A DNA stretch of 5,882 bases from a bacterium. Lineage in GTDB: Bacteria; Chloroflexota; Dormibacteria; Aeolococcales; Bog-877. The notes under the pieces are model-generated. The model worked only from the letters and a program-made list of their open reading frames with translations. It was not told where the DNA came from and made no database searches. Below, piece after piece: positions 1 through 3,818 of the stretch (its first letter is position 1; each line of letters starts with the position of its first letter). The stretch spans positions 1 through 5,882 of the forward strand of contig JAJZGN010000125.1 of assembly GCA_021798435.1 (NCBI GenBank), written 5' to 3'. The position numbers and the translations under genes are program-made.

Positions 1-1110
1 CAGGGCGGTGAGCGCCAGGACCGGCGTGTGGGGCTGGGCGGATGGGCCCATGTGGCCGATCCTGATCACCTGGCCGATGAGCTCTCCCTGTCCCCCGGAC
101 AACATCGCGCCCATCGTGGAGCGCGCGGCTGCCCTCACCCGGCCCTCATCGACCCCAGGCGGTACGGCGAAGGCGGTCACGGTCTCGGAGCAGGTGGACT
201 CCACCTTCGGCCAGAGCGAGAGGCCGAGCGCCTTTCCGCCGGCTCGGACGGCCCGCGCCACCCGCCGGTGCCGGGCCCGCACCGCCGCCGGGCCTTCAGC
301 CAGGAACTGCATCAGGCAGGCGTCCAGAGCGTTGATCTCAACCACCGACGGGGTGAAGGGAAACCGCTCGGTGTTCTCCTCGGCACCCCGCCAGTCGAGG
401 ATGCTGAGGATCGAGGCCCGGGGAGCGGCGGGATTGGACTCCATGTGCGCCCAGGCCCGGTCGCTGACGTAGAGGAGGGAGAGGCCCGGGGGTCCCCCGA
501 GGCACTTCTGGGGGCCGACCACCACGAGGTCTGCCGGCCAGCGGCTCGGCTCCACCTCCATGCCCCCGAAGGAAGCCACGGCGTCTACCAGGAGCAGGGC
601 GCCGGCTTCCCGCACCATGGGAGCGATCTCCGGGATGGGGTTGATCGTCCCCGAAGGGGTCTCGCAGTGAACCGCCGCGACCACCTTGACCTCGGGGTGC
701 TGCTCCAAGGCTCGGCGGACCTCAGCCGGGTCGTTGATCTCGTTGTACGGGACCTCCAGCTCGATCACCTCGCGGGCGTACCGCCTCGCCCAGAACCCGA
801 ACCCCTTGCCGAAGACCCCGGAGACCAGGTTGAGGACCACGTCGTCGGCCCCTATGAGCGAGGCCGCCGCAGCCTCCAGCCCCAGGACGGCTTCCCCCTG
901 CAGGATCACCGGGACCTCGTCGCACGCGAAGGCCTGGCCCAGCTGGTCGATCACCTCCTGGTAGAGCTGGCGGAAGGCCGGATCGTAGTGATAGAGCACC
1001 GGCCGGCCGAGGGCCGCCCGGGTGGGGTCGGTGGCTCCGGAAGGGCCGGCCGAGAAGTTGAATACAGGCCGCCCCCAACTGGCCTCGATCAGCGCCTGGT
1101 CCCGATCCAT
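1..1110 (-). CDS. ppat: Pyridoxamine-pyruvate transaminase (partial, C-terminus beyond window)
   Basis: A PLP fold-type I, class V aminotransferase predicted to convert pyridoxamine and pyruvate to pyridoxal and L-alanine (EC 2.6.1.30), an entry step of vitamin B6 catabolism in the cytosol. The frame is open for 370 codons from ATG at 1110-1108 to the left edge, with no stop. The M. loti enzyme has about 393 residues, so roughly 20 are missing. As I recall the M. loti protein, shared blocks are VLYHYDPAF (38-46), QGEAVLGLEAAAASLI (71-86), GKGFG (101-105), VPYNE (120-124), PSGTINPI (152-159), DAVASFGGM (176-184), GPQKCLGGPPGLS (199-211), FPFTPSVVEIN (250-260) and RIGHMG (350-355). K202 is the expected Schiff-base lysine and D176 the PLP-nitrogen aspartate. 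Y40, E73 and R350 match M. loti Tyr35, Glu68 and Arg345. F100 and Q341 differ from Tyr95 and Arg336. It is the last gene visible in the operon, 52 bases after its neighbour. A related alanine-glyoxylate aminotransferase is the less likely alternative. Confidence 0.88.
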   Translation of the reverse strand, partial: MDRDQALIEASWGRPVFNFSAGPSGATDPTRAALGRPVLYHYDPAFRQLYQEVIDQLGQAFACDEVPVILQGEAVLGLEAAAASLIGADDVVLNLVSGVFGKGFGFWARRYAREVIELEVPYNEINDPAEVRRALEQHPEVKVVAAVHCETPSGTINPIPEIAPMVREAGALLLVDAVASFGGMEVEPSRWPADLVVVGPQKCLGGPPGLSLLYVSDRAWAHMESNPAAPRASILSILDWRGAEENTERFPFTPSVVEINALDACLMQFLAEGPAAVRARHRRVARAVRAGGKALGLSLWPKVESTCSETVTAFAVPPGVDEGRVRAAARSTMGAMLSGGQGELIGQVIRIGHMGPSAQPHTPVLALTAL

Positions 1111-1117
1111 CCTGCAG

Positions 1118-1124
1118 TCCTCCC
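1118..1124 (-). promoter_or_regulatory. Ribosome binding site of the transaminase gene
   Basis: Read on the minus strand the sequence is GGGAGGA, followed by a 7-base spacer and ATG at 1110-1108. It sets the start of the partial transaminase gene. The remaining 52-base gap up to the previous stop is purine-rich and holds no other feature that I can see. Confidence 0.85.
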
Positions 1125-1162
1125 ACTCCTCAGCCGGCTCCCTCGCGGCCCTCCGGCCCCTC

Positions 1163-2083
1163 TCATGCGGACTCGATCGCCTTGCGCACCGCGACCAGCT
1201 TCCGGGCCCGCTGCTGGCGCAGCTCCTGGGCCCGGTCGGGGGTGTAGTCGAAGAGTCCCTTGCCGGTCTTCATGCCCAGCTCCCCGCGGCCCACCCGGCT
1301 GGTGATCGTCTCGCTGACGTCCGCGCGGCCGTTCAGGTCCCGGTTGAGGTAGCTGGCGACCGCGTTGTAGATGTCCAGCCCGGCGACGTCCAGCAGCTGG
1401 AGCGGGGGGATGACCGCGAGCTTGAACCCGATTCCCCACTGGACGCAGGTGTCCAGCTCCTCGGCGGCCACGACCTCGTCATCGACGAGGGCCAGGCACT
1501 CCCGCATGATCGCGTAGAGGACGCGGTTTTCGATGAAGCCCGGCACGTCCTTGAGCACCCGCACCGGGACCAGGCCCAGCTCCAGCACCGCCGAGCGCAG
1601 CCTCTCCACCACCTCCGGACTGGTCTTCGCGCCGGCGATGATCTCGATCACCGGGATCACATGCGGCGGGTTGGACCAGTGCATTCCGACCACCCGGGTC
1701 GGATCCGCGACCGACTTCTGGATCGAGCTGATGGGTATCCCCGAGGTGTTGCTGGCGAGGATCGCGTCGGGGCGGCTGTGCCGGTCCAGCTCGCCGAACA
1801 CCTGGGCCTTGATCTCCGCGTTCTCCGGGACCGCCTCGATCACGAGCTCGGCGTCCGCCACCGCCTCGACCAGGTCGCCGGTCACCGACACCTCACCCCG
1901 CCGGGCGGCGGCCGGGCCCCCGATCCGGTCCAGCACTCCGGCGGCCACCTCCACCTCGCCGGGGGTGCGCTGGCGCGCCGCCTCGCTGGTGTCGAATACC
2001 CTTACGTCCATCCCGCCGCGGGCCAGGGTCGCGGCCATGCCCGGGCCCATGGTGCCGCTGCCGATGATCGCTGCCTGCTTCAT
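1163..2083 (-). CDS. FHMPC 5-dehydrogenase, 3-hydroxyacyl-CoA dehydrogenase fold (vitamin B6 degradation)
   Basis: A predicted soluble NAD-dependent dehydrogenase that oxidises 5-formyl-3-hydroxy-2-methylpyridine-4-carboxylate to the 4,5-dicarboxylate (EC 1.2.1.100). The protein has 306 residues; the M. loti homologue has about 309. An N-terminal Rossmann domain carries GSGTMG (8-13), with D31 at the end of the second strand as expected for NAD preference. SNTS lies at 111-114, the catalytic-type H135 in GMHWSNPP (133-140), E147, and N186 in PGFIENR. The helical C-terminal domain includes DTCVQWGIGF (211-220) and LLDVAGLDIY (230-239). Typical 3-hydroxybutyryl-CoA dehydrogenases have GMHFFNPVP here. 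The WSNPPH block and the LDVAGLDIY block agree closely with my memory of the M. loti B6 enzyme. The start follows AAGGAGG with 6-base spacing. The gene sits between a pyridoxolactonase-like and a pyridoxamine transaminase-like gene, which supports the B6 assignment. A 3-hydroxyacyl-CoA dehydrogenase remains the fallback. Confidence 0.86.
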   Translation of the reverse strand: MKQAAIIGSGTMGPGMAATLARGGMDVRVFDTSEAARQRTPGEVEVAAGVLDRIGGPAAARRGEVSVTGDLVEAVADAELVIEAVPENAEIKAQVFGELDRHSRPDAILASNTSGIPISSIQKSVADPTRVVGMHWSNPPHVIPVIEIIAGAKTSPEVVERLRSAVLELGLVPVRVLKDVPGFIENRVLYAIMRECLALVDDEVVAAEELDTCVQWGIGFKLAVIPPLQLLDVAGLDIYNAVASYLNRDLNGRADVSETITSRVGRGELGMKTGKGLFDYTPDRAQELRQQRARKLVAVRKAIESA

Positions 2084-2089
2084 TCCGTT

Positions 2090-2096
2090 CCTCCTT
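2090..2096 (-). promoter_or_regulatory. Near-consensus ribosome binding site of the FHMPC dehydrogenase gene
   Basis: Minus-strand AAGGAGG with a 6-base spacer to ATG at 2083-2081, a near-perfect anti-16S match. It lies at the end of a 69-base intergenic stretch that is locally more A/T-rich than the rest of the window. That suggests independent strong translation initiation inside the operon. Confidence 0.88.
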
Positions 2097-2152
2097 AGAT
2101 CCGCTAAAAATGGGGGTCGATCAGCTCCGCCGCACGGCTCCCGGCCCTTCCC

Positions 2153-2917
2153 TCATCTGTAGTACGAAGGGGCCTTCTGCCAGGTGGCGAAGGCGGTGCT
2201 GTCGTGGGAGCAGAAGAGTTCGGCCTCGTTGTCCTCGGCCACCTTCTTCAGGTGCCGGATCGAGGCCACGCTGGCCCGGGGGTCGAGGTGAAAGCCCGCG
2301 ATCACCTCCTTCTCCAGGCTCTGGTTGGTGTAGGCCGCGTCGCCGGTGAAGAGCATCGGGCGCCGGCCGGCCAGCCGCACCAGAAGGCTCATGTGGCCGG
2401 CGGTGTGGCCGGGAGTCTCGATCAACTCCACCCCCGGCGCGAGTTCGGTGGGCCCAGTCACAAGTTCGTAGTGGGGCCCGATCGCATCGAAGCTCGTGTC
2501 GGAGTACCCGAACCGTTCGAAGGGCTCGGGGTGTCGGAGTTGGTGGAGCTCGCGCTCGTTGGCGATGGTGGTGGCTCTCGGGAGCAGCCGGTTGCCGCCC
2601 ACATGGTCGAAGTGGTAATGGGAGTTGATCACGTGGGTGACTTCGCCCGGGTCGATCCCGATCAGTCGCAGCTGCGCGGGGATGGTTTGCTCCGGAGTCT
2701 GCTGGGGTTTCTCGAACGGAAGCACCTTGAGCACATGGTCCAGGTCGTACCCGGTGTCGTAGAGGAACTTCCCCTGCGGATGATCCACCAGCACGCTGTA
2801 GCAGGGGAAGCGGACCTCCCCGCCCGGGCCGAGGTTCCAATAGAGGTGGTAGCCGTCGATCACCAGGGTGCCCCCGTCGAGCAGGTAGACCCGCGTCTCA
2901 CCGCCAGTTGCGCTCAT
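2153..2917 (-). CDS. 4-Pyridoxolactonase-like metallo-beta-lactamase-fold hydrolase
   Basis: Predicted to hydrolyse 4-pyridoxolactone to 4-pyridoxate (EC 3.1.1.27) with a dinuclear zinc centre. The 254-residue protein has no signal peptide, so it is cytosolic. Metal ligands are in place: HYHFDH (H100, H102, D104, H105), H171 in TPGHTAGH, D193 in FTGDAAY and H238 in CSHD. The fold is shared with acyl-homoserine lactonases. However, the N-terminal blocks YLLDGG (11-16), DGYH (21-24), GPGGEVRFP (30-38), DTGYD (54-58) and KVLPFEKP (64-71), and the mid-protein FGYSDTSF (136-143), are those I remember from the M. loti 4-pyridoxolactonase. The start is ATG at 2917-2915 with GGAGGTGA just upstream. 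The gene lies 37 bases after the FAD subunit and 69 bases before the FHMPC dehydrogenase, both on the same strand. A quorum-quenching lactonase is possible on fold alone, but the neighbours argue against it. Confidence 0.86.
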   Translation of the reverse strand: MSATGGETRVYLLDGGTLVIDGYHLYWNLGPGGEVRFPCYSVLVDHPQGKFLYDTGYDLDHVLKVLPFEKPQQTPEQTIPAQLRLIGIDPGEVTHVINSHYHFDHVGGNRLLPRATTIANERELHQLRHPEPFERFGYSDTSFDAIGPHYELVTGPTELAPGVELIETPGHTAGHMSLLVRLAGRRPMLFTGDAAYTNQSLEKEVIAGFHLDPRASVASIRHLKKVAEDNEAELFCSHDSTAFATWQKAPSYYR

Positions 2918-2920
2918 CCC

Positions 2921-2928
2921 TCACCTCC
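2921..2928 (-). promoter_or_regulatory. Ribosome binding site of the lactonase gene
   Basis: Minus-strand GGAGGTGA, with 6 bases between GGAGG and the ATG at 2917-2915. An upstream ATG overlaps the start of this motif (2930-2928) but has no ribosome site of its own and is out of frame, so the ATG at 2917 is the start. Confidence 0.85.
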
Positions 2929-2954
2929 ATAGCTTCAAAGCCGTACCGCCCTGC

Positions 2955-3818
2955 TCACAGGTGGGCCCCGGCGAGGCCGGCCTCCAGGGCCCGGGTCCCC
3001 AGCAGCCGGACCAGGTGTCGCTGGTAATCGGGCGACTCCTGGCGTTCGGGCAGAAGTGGGATGCTGCCCGCCAGCAGCGCCATCAACGACCTCACCCGGT
3101 CGGAGAATCCGGCTCCCCGCAGCCCCCGCAGCTCCTCACCCAGGTCGACCTGGAGAACCTTGGGCCCGACCGACCCGACCGCCAGCTGGGCGGCCGCGAC
3201 CCCGGCCCGGCCGACCTCGACCATGGCAGCCACGGTGACGCAGGGGCGCTCGTGGATCTTCATCCTCAGATGGACCACCGCCGACCCGGGGGGTGGGGCG
3301 GCGCACCACCCCCCGAGGAAGAGGTCTCCTGGGCCCAGGGCGGTTTGGTACGGGCCCTCGGTGAACTCCTCGGCGCCGAACTCCGCCGGCTCGCCCCGCA
3401 CCGTGGCGCGCAGCCGGGCGCCCACTGCGCAGAGAAAGGTGGCGGGATCCGAGTTAGGGTCGGCGAAGCACAGGTTGCCGCCCAGAGTTCCCACCGCGCG
3501 CACCCGCATGTTGGCGATCTGGGACTCCATGGCGGCGAGCTGAGGTAGGACGGCCCTCACCGCGGTCGAGGTCTCGATCTCGTGGTGGGTGACCCCGGCC
3601 CCGATCCAGATCCCGCCCGGGCGGAGCTCGATGCCCCGGAGTTCCGGCAGGCCCTTTAGGTCGACCAGGTGGCGGCTCTTGATGAGGCCCAACTTCATTG
3701 CCAAGAGCAGCTCCGTCCCGCCGGCGAAGGCGGACCCGTCATCGCCGAGCTCCTCCAGCAGCCGCCTCGCCTCCGCCAGCGTCGTCGGGCGGTGGAGCTC
3801 GAATTGGGGCAGCTTCAC
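2955..3818 (-). CDS. FAD-binding medium subunit of a molybdenum hydroxylase (CoxM/XdhB/NdhF-like)
   Basis: This subunit carries FAD and passes electrons from the iron-sulfur clusters of a xanthine dehydrogenase-family hydroxylase to the final acceptor. The 287-residue length is usual for the family. The N-terminal PCMH-type FAD domain begins with FELHRPTTLAEA (6-17) and holds AGGTELL (32-38). The second FAD motif, GTLGGN (110-115), is followed by DPNSDPA (120-126). The remainder is the CO dehydrogenase flavoprotein C-terminal domain, with a VGSVGP motif (214-219). I chose the GTG at 3818-3816 because the family starts at this point. GAGGGG stands 5 bases upstream, and the GTG overlaps the TGA of the large subunit in a GTGA junction, which implies translational coupling. 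The open frame further upstream (to 3971) encodes Arg/Gly-rich antiframe residues and is not part of the protein. Family membership is secure; the substrate is not told by this subunit. Confidence 0.93.
   Translation of the reverse strand: MKLPQFELHRPTTLAEARRLLEELGDDGSAFAGGTELLLAMKLGLIKSRHLVDLKGLPELRGIELRPGGIWIGAGVTHHEIETSTAVRAVLPQLAAMESQIANMRVRAVGTLGGNLCFADPNSDPATFLCAVGARLRATVRGEPAEFGAEEFTEGPYQTALGPGDLFLGGWCAAPPPGSAVVHLRMKIHERPCVTVAAMVEVGRAGVAAAQLAVGSVGPKVLQVDLGEELRGLRGAGFSDRVRSLMALLAGSIPLLPERQESPDYQRHLVRLLGTRALEAGLAGAHL

Noticed and set aside
28..1305. 425-codon open frame on the plus strand
   Set aside because: It lies fully antisense to the transaminase and the end of the FHMPC dehydrogenase gene. 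Its translation is rich in Arg, Gly, Pro and His with no recognisable domain, which is typical of the reverse frame of a GC-rich gene.
1022..2098. 358-codon open frame on the plus strand
   Set aside because: Antisense to the FHMPC dehydrogenase, with repeated HRDQ/LDHRD-like low-complexity composition and no family match.
2084..2152. Run of five T on the minus strand (2110-2106) after a GC-rich stretch, considered as a terminator
   Set aside because: I find no stable inverted repeat directly before the T run, and the next gene starts within 30 bases with a strong ribosome site. Read-through within the operon is more likely.
2153..2917. Quorum-quenching acyl-homoserine lactonase
   Set aside because: The fold and HxHxDH motif fit, but the N-terminal and central blocks and the neighbouring genes fit 4-pyridoxolactonase better.
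2204..2932. 242-codon plus-strand frame and the 239-codon minus-strand frame at 2121-2840
   Set aside because: Both overlap the lactonase gene, whose metal-binding motifs are intact. These frames show no domain and have biased composition.
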